From Accumulibacter sp. (GTDB lineage Bacteria > Pseudomonadota > Gammaproteobacteria > Burkholderiales > Rhodocyclaceae): a DNA stretch of 64,000 bases. Made by a program: the position numbers and the translations under genes. Shown here in pieces: positions 10,195 to 19,516 of the stretch. A model generated the notes under the pieces. That model worked only from the letters and a program-made list of their open reading frames with translations. It had not been told where the DNA came from and made no database searches. The DNA is taken from NCBI RefSeq assembly GCF_023806635.1, contig NZ_JAMTDQ010000042.1:38421-102420 (forward strand). Direction: 5' to 3'. Positions within the stretch are counted from its first letter, which is position 1, and each line of letters starts with the position of its first letter.

Positions 10195-10563
10195 ATGTCA
10201 TCGTTCAATGAAGTTGCCGAGACCGTCGGCCTGTTCTTCGACGGCCTCGGCGTTCTCGTCATCGTCCTCGGTACGCTGGTCGCCGCCGCCCGTCAGTTCG
10301 TCGTGCGCACGGGCAGCGGCGATCGCTATCGGCAGTTCCGGCAGGACATCGGGCGCGGAATCCTCCTTGGCCTCGAGTTTCTCGTCGCTGCCGACATCAT
10401 CCGCACGGTGGCCGTCGCACCGACGCTCGACGGCGTCCTGGTGCTCGGCCTGATCGTCTTCATCCGGACCGTTCTCAGTACGGCTTTGCAGGTCGAACTC
10501 GAGGGTCGCTGGCCCTGGCAGCGGGCGAGTGAGGGCGCGGTTGGCCCGCACGAGTCTCGCTGA
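10195..10563 (+). CDS. DUF1622 family small membrane protein
   Basis: 122 residues. Three hydrophobic stretches are visible: FFDGLGVLVIVLGTLVAAAR near the N-terminus, a central segment around GILLGLEFLVAADIIRTVA, and LDGVLVLGLIVFIRTVLSTAL. The R-x(n)-R-x-x-GRGILLGLEFLVAADII pattern is characteristic of DUF1622, a family of inner-membrane proteins of unknown function. The start at 10195 is set by a GGAGG ribosome site 9 nt upstream; an earlier in-frame start at 10084 lacks one. The gene converges on the aldo/keto reductase and is probably monocistronic. Confidence 0.8.
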   Translation: MSSFNEVAETVGLFFDGLGVLVIVLGTLVAAARQFVVRTGSGDRYRQFRQDIGRGILLGLEFLVAADIIRTVAVAPTLDGVLVLGLIVFIRTVLSTALQVELEGRWPWQRASEGAVGPHESR

Positions 10564-10656
10564 ACCAGGGTTTGCGCGCTCGCTGTCGAGTTTGCGGACG
10601 CCTCAGCGCGCCTCTGGAGCACGGCTGCGTCGTTGGACGGGCTGCCCCGCGGTGCC

Positions 10657-11616
10657 TCAGGGTAGTCCGAAGCTGCGCCGGATGGCCTGCAGGCTTTCGT
10701 CGCTCAGCGTCTTGTCCACGGCCGCGACAATCTCGCGCAGATTGGCAGCCCGGGTCGTTCCGACGACACAGGATGCGATCCCGCAATTCGCGAGAACGTA
10801 GGCGATGGCCGCCTGTGCGGGGGACATTTCCCTGATTGCCGCGAGTGTTTCGCGCAGGCTCGCGGACAGCTTCCACAGTTGCCGGCCGCTCGGCCGCAGC
10901 CACGCTCGCGCCAGATACCAGAGGTCGGCTGGACTCCTGAGTCTGCCGATCTTCCCCTTGACGAGATGTCCCTGTCCAAGCACCGTTCCGGCGACGACTC
11001 CCGTTCCAGCCTCCGCCAGCCGACGGATTACGGGTTCGCGGTCGAGCTGCGCGACGTTGTAGTCAATCAGCGTCATGTCGAAGAGTCCGGGGTGGCTGGC
11101 AACGAAGGACATGTCGGGCTCGCTGTGGGTATTGATGCCGAGGTAACGATACATCCCCCGTACCCGCATCGCATCGAGGCGCTCGAGCAGCGGCTCGCTG
11201 ATTTCTGCAGGCGTGATGCCGTGCAGTTGCAGTATGTCCAGATAGCCGCAGCGAAGGTTGGCGATCGACTGCGCACAGGACCACTCGATGTGGTCGGGGG
11301 AAAAGTCCTTGACCCTGCCACCGGGGCGGCGGAAGAGCGAACCGGCTGGGACGATGGTTCCCGCTTTCGACGAAACGACCAGGCGCGCCCGGTCGTGTTT
11401 GAGGACCGTGCCCAGCAGTCGTCCGAGACGTGGCTCGGCATTGAAGCCCGAGTAGTTGTGCCCGGTATCGAAAAAGTTGATTCCGTTCTCGACTGCCTCG
11501 ACAACCACCGCTGCCGCCTGTTTCTCGGGGAACGTCCGGTCACCCCAGTAACCGGAGCAGCCAAGCGCGATCGCGGAGACTTCGAGGCGGGTCCTGCCAA
11601 GCTGCCGGTACTTCAT
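10657..11616 (-). CDS. Aldo/keto reductase family oxidoreductase
   Basis: 319 residues forming a TIM barrel typical of NADPH-dependent aldo/keto reductases. The catalytic tetrad is complete: D50 and Y55 (FFDTGHNY), K84 (SSKAG) and H132 (LQLHG). The C-terminal part carries the cofactor-binding segment SCVVGTTRAANLREIV. It is the most downstream gene of the minus-strand polysaccharide block, 105 nt beyond the last glycosyltransferase. It may reduce a sugar or carbonyl intermediate of that locus or may simply be a neighbour; the sequence does not decide. Confidence 0.88.
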   Translation of the reverse strand: MKYRQLGRTRLEVSAIALGCSGYWGDRTFPEKQAAAVVVEAVENGINFFDTGHNYSGFNAEPRLGRLLGTVLKHDRARLVVSSKAGTIVPAGSLFRRPGGRVKDFSPDHIEWSCAQSIANLRCGYLDILQLHGITPAEISEPLLERLDAMRVRGMYRYLGINTHSEPDMSFVASHPGLFDMTLIDYNVAQLDREPVIRRLAEAGTGVVAGTVLGQGHLVKGKIGRLRSPADLWYLARAWLRPSGRQLWKLSASLRETLAAIREMSPAQAAIAYVLANCGIASCVVGTTRAANLREIVAAVDKTLSDESLQAIRRSFGLP

Positions 11617-11721
11617 GCTTCACCCTTCGCCGTCAGTGCCCGCAGGGTCGCCGACGGCCGTTGCCGCGGCCGCATCATGGGCGCATGCCGATGCCCACAA
11701 CCACACGTCGCCATCCGCGGC

Positions 11722-12987
11722 CTACCGCACCCCATCGGCAGCCGCATTGCCGGCTCGCGTTGTCCCGGCAACCGCGCGCAGGATCCCTTCCATCTTCGCG
11801 CGCATCATTTCCGCCGAGAAGTGGGATTGGACGTAGGCGAGGCCGTTGGCACCCAGACGGTCGCAGCGCCGGGGGTCAGCGAGCAACTCGCGGATCAATC
11901 CCGCCAGTTGCCGGTCGTCATCCGGGTTGAAGCCCAATCCCGCCTGCGCCGAGTCGAGAATCCGCCGTGCCTCGCCGCGAATGCCACACAGAACCGGCCG
12001 CGCACAGGCCATGTAGTCGATCAGTTTAGTCGGGATCGCGCCGTCGAAGAGGGGGATGTCCTTCAGCGTGACGAGGCAGAGGTCGGCGGCGCTGAGATAG
12101 ACCCGCGCCAGGTCCTTGGCGACGGGCTGGAGAATCGAGACGTTGGTGAGTCCGCCGTCTGCGACCTCCTGTTCGATTGCCGTCCGCCGCAGGCCGTCGC
12201 CAACGAGCACGAAGAGAACGTCGCTGCGCTCGCGCAGTGAGCGCGCCGCGCGCAGGATGACCGGGATGTTGTTCGCTTCGCCGAGGGCGCCGAAGTACAG
12301 GACGATCTTCCGTTCTTCCCAGCCGAGAGTCCGTCGCGTCCGTGCCGCTCCCTGCGGATCCGGGTAGAGCCGTCCGAAATCGACGCCGCAGGTGACCACC
12401 TCGAGCTTCTCCTCCGGCCAGCCGCGCGCGCGAATGTCGTCGCGAATTCCCTCAGTCAGGGCAACGATGCGTGCCGACTGGTCGTAGATCTGCCTCTCCA
12501 TCCACGCCATGATGCGGATGAGCGCAGGATTTCTGAGGATTCCCATCTGCACGGCGGATTCGGGCCAGAGGTCGCGGACTTCGATCACCAGCGGCACTCG
12601 CCGCAGCCGGCAGACGAGGGCAGCGGCGAACATCGGGAAGATGGGCGGCGTGGAAGCGAGAACCAGATCGACCTTGTCGATGCCGACCAGCCCGGCTGCG
12701 CCCGACAGCGAGAAGGACGCGAAACTCAGCAGGCGCCCGAGGTAGCTGCGATGAAGTTCGGAATAGGTGAAGGTGCGCAGCACCCTCACCGGTCCATCCC
12801 GCTCCTCCCGCCGCAGGCGGCGGTACCATGGCAGGGTCGGCGTGTCGCGCTGCATGTACCCGGTTTCGCCGCTGACGACGGTCACCTCGTGACCACGGCC
12901 GGCGAGGAATTGCGCCAGCTCGTAGATCAGCGAATGGCCCGGCGACCCGGTCCCCTGGTAGTACTGATAAACGATCGCGATCTTCAT
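11722..12987 (-). CDS. Glycosyltransferase family 4 (WbuB-like)
   Basis: 421 residues with a GT-B fold. The N-domain begins MKIAIVYQYYQGTGSPGHSL, followed by GHEVTVVSGE and the EVRDLWPESAVQMG segment shared with WbuB-type transferases. The C-domain has LYFGALGEANN, LVGDG and the donor-binding stretch FDGAIPTKLIDYMACARPVL. It transfers a sugar from a nucleotide donor to a growing glycan on the cytoplasmic face. The ATG at 12987 overlaps the stop of the upstream glycosyltransferase by 4 nt, so the two are coupled. A GSPGHS loop near the N-terminus fits an acceptor site. Sugar specificity is not readable. Confidence 0.9.
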   Translation of the reverse strand: MKIAIVYQYYQGTGSPGHSLIYELAQFLAGRGHEVTVVSGETGYMQRDTPTLPWYRRLRREERDGPVRVLRTFTYSELHRSYLGRLLSFASFSLSGAAGLVGIDKVDLVLASTPPIFPMFAAALVCRLRRVPLVIEVRDLWPESAVQMGILRNPALIRIMAWMERQIYDQSARIVALTEGIRDDIRARGWPEEKLEVVTCGVDFGRLYPDPQGAARTRRTLGWEERKIVLYFGALGEANNIPVILRAARSLRERSDVLFVLVGDGLRRTAIEQEVADGGLTNVSILQPVAKDLARVYLSAADLCLVTLKDIPLFDGAIPTKLIDYMACARPVLCGIRGEARRILDSAQAGLGFNPDDDRQLAGLIRELLADPRRCDRLGANGLAYVQSHFSAEMMRAKMEGILRAVAGTTRAGNAAADGVR

Positions 12988-14228
12988 CGCAGGGCCTCGT
13001 AGATGGCGATGAGCTTTCCTTCCTCCGCCTCCCAGCAGACCGTCCTGCGCACCTGCTGCAGATTGTCCCGCCACGCCGAGAGGCGCGCCTCGTCGGCGAA
13101 CAGGTCGTCGATCAGGCTGGCCGTTGCCCGGGGACTGCTCATGTCGCCGACGAGTCCAATGCCGCGCCCGGTGATCATGCTGCGGATTTCCGGTAGATCG
13201 CTGCCGAGTATCGGAATGCCGGCGGCGATGAACTCGAACAGCTTGTTTGGCGTGCAAAAGTGATTGTTGAGACAGGTTGCCTGGTACGGAATCACGCCTG
13301 CGTCGGCCGCGCCGGTATGGGCGAGCAACTCGCACTGCGGCACCGCGGGATGAAAGAAGACTCGTTGGGCGCCCGGCAGTGATCGGGCGTCGCGCATCAG
13401 TCTCTGCTGCAGCGCGCCGTCGCCGAGGATCACCAGGGCGACGTCCGGGTTCGTCACATGACGCATGCCTTGAACCAGCACCTGAAGGTTCCTGTTTTCC
13501 GAGAGCCCGCCCTGGAAGAGCAGCAATTTGCAAGTCGCGGGCAGACCGAACCGTTGATGGAAGCGTCGCGACCTTGGTGGCGCGCCGGTTGCCCGCTCGG
13601 CATTGCTGATGACATGCACCCGGTGGAGCGCATGGCGACAGCGGAGTTCATGGGCGATCGACTCGTTGATGGTCATCACCGCGTCGCAATGGCCAATGTA
13701 GCGGGCCTCGATCTCTGCCCAGCGCTTCCTCTCGCGAGCGGAGAACTCCTGCTCGCTGTAGAGTTCGTGGCTGTCGTAGACCAGGCGCGCTGCGCAGGCG
13801 CGCGCGACTTGGCTGGCGACCGGCAGCATCGGCAGATCGTGCGCTACGACGACCTGCGGCGTGAAACGCGAGGCCGCGTCGCTGTACAGTCTGGCGTGAA
13901 AGGTCTCCTGATCGACGACGAACCGCCAGGCGAGCCGCTTCAGCGTGCGCATCACCGAGCCGTTCATCGGCAGCCACCCGGCGAGCCGGCGGTAGCCATC
14001 TGCCACCCGCTCTTCGAGCCCGCCGCTGCCGCCGCCGCTGACACGCACCACCCTCGAATCGTCCCGGCGGCCGGTGTCGTCGTCCTTCATCGCCAGAATC
14101 GTCACCCGCCAGCCGGCCTTCCCGAGGCTGTCGGCCTGCAGGAGGATTCGCCTGTCGATCTGCCGGTCCGCCGTCAACATCAGGATCGAGTCCGATTCGC
14201 GGCCCTGGCGCGCGGCTGCAGCCAGCAT
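12984..14228 (-). CDS. Glycosyltransferase family 4
   Basis: 414 residues with a GT-B fold. The N-domain starts SILMLTADRQIDRRILLQAD and includes VVAHDLPMLPVA and YDSHELYSEQEF. The C-domain has LLFQGGLSENRN, LVILGDGALQQRL and the nucleotide-sugar motif NKLFEFIAAGIPILGSDLPEI. The start at 14228 is preferred to the in-frame 14258 because AGAGG lies 8 nt upstream and it leaves only a 4-nt gap from the preceding gene rather than a 26-nt overlap. It overlaps the next glycosyltransferase by 4 nt. Confidence 0.88.
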   Translation of the reverse strand: MLAAAARQGRESDSILMLTADRQIDRRILLQADSLGKAGWRVTILAMKDDDTGRRDDSRVVRVSGGGSGGLEERVADGYRRLAGWLPMNGSVMRTLKRLAWRFVVDQETFHARLYSDAASRFTPQVVVAHDLPMLPVASQVARACAARLVYDSHELYSEQEFSARERKRWAEIEARYIGHCDAVMTINESIAHELRCRHALHRVHVISNAERATGAPPRSRRFHQRFGLPATCKLLLFQGGLSENRNLQVLVQGMRHVTNPDVALVILGDGALQQRLMRDARSLPGAQRVFFHPAVPQCELLAHTGAADAGVIPYQATCLNNHFCTPNKLFEFIAAGIPILGSDLPEIRSMITGRGIGLVGDMSSPRATASLIDDLFADEARLSAWRDNLQQVRRTVCWEAEEGKLIAIYEALR

Positions 14229-14232
14229 GGCT

Positions 14233-15528
14233 CTATCCTCTGAGCTTCGACCAGACACCTCTGGCCAGCCGTGAGACCGTCGGCGAGCGATCGACGAAGC
14301 GGCTCAGCGTGCGCCTGAACGACTGTCGGCGCCAGTGCTTCCGGTACGTCGGCTGCATGTCCTCCTGATAACGACGGATGGTCCGTTGCACGGCGTCGGG
14401 ATCGGGCGCCGTGGCCTTCCTGGCCCGGTGGGACTCGATCAGCCCGATGACGGTCGCCGCCTGGTGCCCGTAGTGCAGCTCCTTGCTGCCGAGGATCGTC
14501 TCGCGACAGTTCCGGACCAGCCGCGCCACGAGCTGGCGGTCGCGCAGCGCCTCCAGCACCTGCGGAAAATCGGTGGCATCGCTGCGGATCGGAATGTAGT
14601 GCTCCCATGGTCTGACGATGCCGCTGTAGTCACCCTCCACCAGGATCTGACAGCTGCCCAGCAAGCCCGCTTCCAGGACGCGCGGCGAAATGGCGGTGAA
14701 AGCGTAGCGTCCGTCCAGGCCGGGAAAGCAGTTTGCCTCGACCTCCTCGAAAGGGGCACCCGGATGGCTCCGCAGGTAAGCCCGCACAGCGGCCTGAATC
14801 TCCCCGCGCGGGTCGAGCAGGCTGCTGCCGCTGTTGGCACCCAGGGTGAAACGGCAATCACCGAGGAAATCGAGCCACTGCGGTCCAAGCAAGGTCCCCT
14901 GGTCTCCGAGAACGATGTCGGTGGTCAGGCCGGCACGCCTGGCGAGTGGTTCCACCAGTTCACCAATTGCCCATTTCGTCACGCCAATCCTGCCGAAATA
15001 CGGCGGCAGCCTGCGCGCCCGGTAGCCAATATCGATGCGCCTGGACGAGAGCGGCCTTGCCTCCCTGGCGAGCAGGGTTTGGTCAACGTAGCCCGTATAG
15101 CCCAGACGGATCGAACCCTGGCGATGGTAGCGGGGATACAGGACTTGCCAATGCGAGGAGATCACCGAAAACACCACGTCGACCTGCCAGTCGCACAGCC
15201 AGTCGTCGAGGAGTTCGTTGCAGTCGTACTCGTCCTGCGGGAAGGCAAGCTTCAGTGCGCCGCTGTTGCCGACGAAGCTGTAGGTCTCCCTGATGTTCTG
15301 GAACGTGGCCGCAGGCAGCCAGCGAATGCAGAGGAAAGTGACATCGAGAACGATGGCATCGAAAGCGACATCCCGCACATAGTCGGGCAGCGGCAGTTCC
15401 GTATCGTGATAGAGGTAGTTGTGCTCGGGAAAAGCGTCGCGCAGCGCGAATACATGGTGACACAGGAAGCTGGGGGCCAGACGAGGGTTCCCCAGTCGAT
15501 GCAACACCAGAATGTTCAGGCGGCTCAT
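14233..15528 (-). CDS. Putative glycosyltransferase of a poorly described, CgeB-like family
   Basis: 431 residues. I do not recognise a named family with certainty. The C-terminal half has ISPRVLEAGLLGSCQILVEG followed by YSGIVRPWEHYIPIRSD and a helical tail, which resembles the donor-binding half of CgeB/Glyco_trans_1_2 GT-B enzymes. The N-terminal half has FPQDEYD at about residues 95-105, and the middle has IGYRARRLPPYFGRIG and FTLGANSGSSLLDPRGE. The same landmarks in the same order occur in the C-terminal half of the protein at 19517-22159. It lies between glycosyltransferases and an asparagine-synthase gene, which supports a role in glycan assembly. Confidence 0.7.
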   Translation of the reverse strand: MSRLNILVLHRLGNPRLAPSFLCHHVFALRDAFPEHNYLYHDTELPLPDYVRDVAFDAIVLDVTFLCIRWLPAATFQNIRETYSFVGNSGALKLAFPQDEYDCNELLDDWLCDWQVDVVFSVISSHWQVLYPRYHRQGSIRLGYTGYVDQTLLAREARPLSSRRIDIGYRARRLPPYFGRIGVTKWAIGELVEPLARRAGLTTDIVLGDQGTLLGPQWLDFLGDCRFTLGANSGSSLLDPRGEIQAAVRAYLRSHPGAPFEEVEANCFPGLDGRYAFTAISPRVLEAGLLGSCQILVEGDYSGIVRPWEHYIPIRSDATDFPQVLEALRDRQLVARLVRNCRETILGSKELHYGHQAATVIGLIESHRARKATAPDPDAVQRTIRRYQEDMQPTYRKHWRRQSFRRTLSRFVDRSPTVSRLARGVWSKLRG

Positions 15529-15535
15529 TCCCGTT

Positions 15536-17431
15536 TCAATCGATGAACTGCTGGTGCCATAGCTCCAGGCTTAACAGGGCCCACAGGTTCCGGCCATAGG
15601 TGCTTTGTGAATCGAGCACGGCATCGATCGACAGCGGCCCGTTCAGATAGGGACGCGACCGGGCTGCCTGTGTACCGAAGATGTCGCCGATCAGGTCGCG
15701 TGTCGGTCCGCGGCGCCTGAGCCACTGATTGAGCGGAACCGGGAAGCCCATCTTGTCCCTCCGTTCGCGAATCGCGACGGGCAGATGATCGGCGAAGACG
15801 GCCTTGAGCAATCGCTTGAGTTCACCATTGCGGAACTTGATGTCCGCCGGGATGGTGGCGGCAAACTCGACCAGCGGATGGTCGAGGAACGGGACTCTTG
15901 CCTCGACCCCGTGCGCCATGCTCATGCGGTCCTCGACCTGCAGCAGTGCCGGCAGCAAGGTCTTGAAATCAAAGTGGGTCATCGAATCGAAGTACGACTC
16001 CTTGCCGACATTGCTGCCCCAGAAGATGCTCCTGAACTCGTCGAAGGTCGCGCGCTGGTCGAGAACCTCGGGCGCAATGATCGTCCCGAAGGTATTGGCG
16101 CGGTTTACCAGACGCCAGTAGCGCTCGTCGCGTTCGCCAAAGACGCCACTTGCCCAGAACTCCCGCAGCATCGGCTTGTACTGCCGCAGAGTCTCCAGGT
16201 TGGGAATGATCGACTCATAGGTGACGAGGAAATTGCCGCTGTGCAGCGTTCCCTCGATCGCCCCCTTGATGCACTGCTCGAAGTAGGCCACGAGGTAACG
16301 GGCGTAACCGCCAAAGATCTCGTCGCCGCCCTGTCCCCCAAGCACGACCTTGATGTGCCTGCCGACCTCCTTCGACACCATGTACTGCGGAAACGACCCT
16401 GGGCCAGCTGCCGGCTGATCAAGGTGCCAGATGACCTTGGCAATGTGGTCGACGAAGTCCTGTTCACCGATGTCGGCAACAAAGAGTTCCATGTTTCGTT
16501 CATCGGCCAGGGACCTGGCGTAGCCCGACTCATCGAAGTCCACACCATCCAGGAAGCGCCCGTTGAACGCCTTGAACGGGCCATCCGGCCTGGCTTCGCG
16601 AGCGAGCGCTGCCAGCAGGCTCGAGTCAACGCCGCCGCTCACGTAACTGCCGACCTCGACGTCAGCCCGCAGGTGCATCGCAACCGAGTCGTACAGCAGC
16701 TCGATCAGGCGGTTGGTAAACCAGCGCTCGGTATGATCGTAATCGATGTCGTAGTGGACTTCCCAGTAGCGACGAACGATCTGTTCCTGCCCGGGCGAGA
16801 GAAACGCGCAATGCGCGGCTGGCAGTTGCCAGACGCCTTCCATGAGCGTCTTGTCGCCAAGGCAGAACTGAAACGTGAAATAGTCCGAAAGTGCCGCCTG
16901 GCTGGCACTGCGTCGCCCGAGAAACGGCAGCAGCGCCTTGACTTCGGAAGCGAAATAGAATCCTTCCGGGGTCCGGGCCCAGTACAGGGGCTTGATGCCG
17001 AAGCGGTCGCGGGCCAGGAAGAGCCTCTGTTCACAAGCATCCCAGATGGCCAGAGCGAACATGCCGCGCAGGCGCTTGACGCACTCGACCCCCCAGCGCT
17101 GAAAGGCACGGAGCACGACTTCCGTATCGGACCGCGTGCGAAAGGATTCCTCGTCGAGTTCCGCACGGAGTTCCAGATAATTGTATATCTCGCCGTTGTA
17201 GATGATCGTGAAACGTCCATCGTCGCTGTGCATCGGCTGCGCCCCGGATTCGAGGTCGATGATTGCCAGCCGGACGTGTCCAAGGCCGACCTGACCGTCC
17301 GGGGACACCCAGCTGCCTGAACCATCCGGCCCACGGTGCCGAATTCGCTCCATCCCCAGCCGGAGCTCTTCAACTGCCAACCTGGACGAGCTTGCTGGCA
17401 CATCCCTTACGAACCCGAAAATACCGCACAT
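15536..17431 (-). CDS. asnB: Asparagine synthase (glutamine-hydrolysing)-type amidotransferase, copy 1
   Basis: 631 residues. The N-terminal class II glutaminase begins MCGIFGFV with nucleophile Cys2, RHRGPDGSGSW and YNGEIYNYLELR. The C-terminal synthetase has the PP-loop SGGVDSS and the later GGQGGDEIFGGYARY segment. The family hydrolyses glutamine and passes ammonia to an AMP-activated carboxylate. One of three such genes in this locus, it lies among glycosyltransferases, so I infer that it amidates a uronic acid (as in WbpS-type enzymes) rather than free aspartate. It is 7 nt from the next gene and probably co-transcribed. Confidence 0.9.
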   Translation of the reverse strand: MCGIFGFVRDVPASSSRLAVEELRLGMERIRHRGPDGSGSWVSPDGQVGLGHVRLAIIDLESGAQPMHSDDGRFTIIYNGEIYNYLELRAELDEESFRTRSDTEVVLRAFQRWGVECVKRLRGMFALAIWDACEQRLFLARDRFGIKPLYWARTPEGFYFASEVKALLPFLGRRSASQAALSDYFTFQFCLGDKTLMEGVWQLPAAHCAFLSPGQEQIVRRYWEVHYDIDYDHTERWFTNRLIELLYDSVAMHLRADVEVGSYVSGGVDSSLLAALAREARPDGPFKAFNGRFLDGVDFDESGYARSLADERNMELFVADIGEQDFVDHIAKVIWHLDQPAAGPGSFPQYMVSKEVGRHIKVVLGGQGGDEIFGGYARYLVAYFEQCIKGAIEGTLHSGNFLVTYESIIPNLETLRQYKPMLREFWASGVFGERDERYWRLVNRANTFGTIIAPEVLDQRATFDEFRSIFWGSNVGKESYFDSMTHFDFKTLLPALLQVEDRMSMAHGVEARVPFLDHPLVEFAATIPADIKFRNGELKRLLKAVFADHLPVAIRERRDKMGFPVPLNQWLRRRGPTRDLIGDIFGTQAARSRPYLNGPLSIDAVLDSQSTYGRNLWALLSLELWHQQFID

Positions 17432-17447
17432 ACGCTTTCGCCCAAAA

Positions 17448-19349
17448 TCAGTTCAAAGGAGGATGACTGACGAAGCCGCCTCGCCAATTCCCGGCCCGAT
17501 AGATCGCCTTCCACTCCGCAAGACTGATCCACCGCCACAGCGCCCATGAGTGGTTCGCGACGCCATCCTGATGCTCCTGCCAAAGCGACTCGACCGCCCC
17601 GAGCTCATATCCAGGGACGGCACGAAGTGAGCTGTCGAAAACCCTTTCGCGTCCCCATTCCAAAAGATCGGCCCGAAGCCAGTGATCCAGAGGCGCCGCG
17701 TAACCGACCTTGTCCGCCCGCCAGCGAATCGACTTCGGAATTGACTTGCCTGCCGCCATCCGGAGAACCCACTTTTGCCAGCCGTTCCTCACGTAGTAGT
17801 GATCCGGAAGGCTGATGCAGAAATCCACCAGGTCGTAATCCAGAAACGGCAGCCTCACCTCACGCGAGAACGCCATCGAATTCCGGTCCGCATAACGCAA
17901 CAGCATTGGCAAGCTGTTGTACAACAACGCTTCGGACAAGGTTCGCCGCAATCGGAAACACGGCTTGGCAAGAGATACGCCCACATCGTATTCGCCATGG
18001 AAGACCGTCTCCAGAGGCTTTCCCATGTTTCGCAACTCCTGCTCAGAGTACGCGACGGAAGCATTGAACCGGCGTTGCGCGCCCGCGTACTGTTCGCTGG
18101 CAACCCGCAGCCGCCGATTGAACTTGGCGGACTCGCGCAATGCCAGCGAGGTACGCCCGGCATCCAGCATGTCCAGTTGCCGTTGACGGAAGTAGAACTG
18201 ATAGCCCGCTAGGAGTTCGTCGGCGCCCTGCCCGTCCAGCAGGACGGTGGTGCTGTGTTGCCGTGCCAGCCTCGCCACGCACCACTGGAGATAGATCGAA
18301 GCCGAAAGGAACGGCTCTTCCTGATGCCAATGCAGAAGTCTCGATTCCTCGATCAGCCTCAAGGGGTCCGGGCTGACCCGGTAGGAGGCCACCCCGGTGT
18401 GCGTGACCACCGCATCGATCTCCTTGTCCTCGGACATTGTCGGGTCGGCCGGAAATACCGCAGAAAAAGTGTTCTGCGTAAAGCTGGAATCGCTTCGTTC
18501 TCGCCCGAGATAGCCAACGATTACCGAGGAGTCCAGGCCACCGGACAAACTTGACCCGACCGGAACGTCGGCACGCAGCCGCATGCTCACGCTGCGCCGC
18601 ATCAGATCGGCGAATCTCTCGACGGCGTGGCGAGGACTCAAGCCATCATCTATCCGGGTATAGTCAGGCGTCCAGTAACGCCACCGCCGCTCTTCCGACC
18701 CGTCCTCGCGAAACCAGGCTGCATGAGCAGGTGGAAAACGCTCGATATTTTCGAAGAAGGTCGTGCGGTCGTCTTCATACCATGTGCCGGTGCCGAAGCG
18801 CTGGAGCGCAACGGGATCTACGGAACACGCCATCAATGGATGAGCGAGTATCGCCTTCATTTCCGAAGCAACGACAACCGTACTCAGTCGCCCGCGGCCG
18901 ACGAAGAGCGGCTTTTCCCCGAAGCGATCCCGCGCCACCATCATTCTGCGCGAAAGCTCGTCCCACAGCGCGAACGCAAACATGCCGTTCAAACGGAGCA
19001 AGGCGGATTCACCCCATTCCTGCAGTGCCGCCAACAGCACCTCCGTATCACTGCGCGTGTGAAACGTGTGACCGAGGCGAATTAGTTCGTCCCGGAGTTC
19101 GACGTAATTATAGATCTCCCCGTTGAACGCTATGCACAGGCGGCCGCTGCCGCGCTGCATCGGTTGGTCCGCTGCATGGGTCGTATCGATGATCGACAGC
19201 CTGCGATGGGCAAGACCCACCCTGCCGCCGGAACGAAACCAGTTGGCACCATGATCCGGGCCGCGATGGCGCAACCGGTCACGCATGGCAGACAACAAGT
19301 CATCGCGAACCGGGAGCGCAGGCGATATCACCCCAACGATGCCGCACAT
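17448..19349 (-). CDS. asnB: Asparagine synthase-type amidotransferase, copy 2
   Basis: 633 residues. Cys2 starts MCGIVGVISP; RLRHRGPDHGANW and FNGEIYNYVELRDE complete the glutaminase, and SGGLDSS is the PP-loop of the synthetase domain. It differs from copy 1 throughout, so it is not a recent duplicate, and DGQGADELLAGYQF replaces the usual GGDEIFGG element. It is 16 nt upstream of copy 1. Its product is presumably another amide on the exported glycan; the acceptor is not known. The local DNA looks somewhat less GC-rich than the flanks. Confidence 0.88.
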   Translation of the reverse strand: MCGIVGVISPALPVRDDLLSAMRDRLRHRGPDHGANWFRSGGRVGLAHRRLSIIDTTHAADQPMQRGSGRLCIAFNGEIYNYVELRDELIRLGHTFHTRSDTEVLLAALQEWGESALLRLNGMFAFALWDELSRRMMVARDRFGEKPLFVGRGRLSTVVVASEMKAILAHPLMACSVDPVALQRFGTGTWYEDDRTTFFENIERFPPAHAAWFREDGSEERRWRYWTPDYTRIDDGLSPRHAVERFADLMRRSVSMRLRADVPVGSSLSGGLDSSVIVGYLGRERSDSSFTQNTFSAVFPADPTMSEDKEIDAVVTHTGVASYRVSPDPLRLIEESRLLHWHQEEPFLSASIYLQWCVARLARQHSTTVLLDGQGADELLAGYQFYFRQRQLDMLDAGRTSLALRESAKFNRRLRVASEQYAGAQRRFNASVAYSEQELRNMGKPLETVFHGEYDVGVSLAKPCFRLRRTLSEALLYNSLPMLLRYADRNSMAFSREVRLPFLDYDLVDFCISLPDHYYVRNGWQKWVLRMAAGKSIPKSIRWRADKVGYAAPLDHWLRADLLEWGRERVFDSSLRAVPGYELGAVESLWQEHQDGVANHSWALWRWISLAEWKAIYRAGNWRGGFVSHPPLN

Positions 19350-19516
19350 CTCAACGACACTCCTCGATCAGAACATGGCTCGCATCAATACCCGTGCGGA
19401 CAAGTGCTGCAGCCAATCCATGAAAATCCATCTTGACGTCGAGTCCGCTCAGTTACTCCCATCGGCAACAACCTGACTGACCTTGGCGAATGCGCTGCGC
19501 CGCAAGAGCTTTCGCG

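Noticed and set aside
9791-10453. Plus-strand frame across the cyclase/DUF1622 intergenic region
   Set aside because: Serine/arginine-rich out-of-frame product overlapping the well-supported DUF1622 gene.
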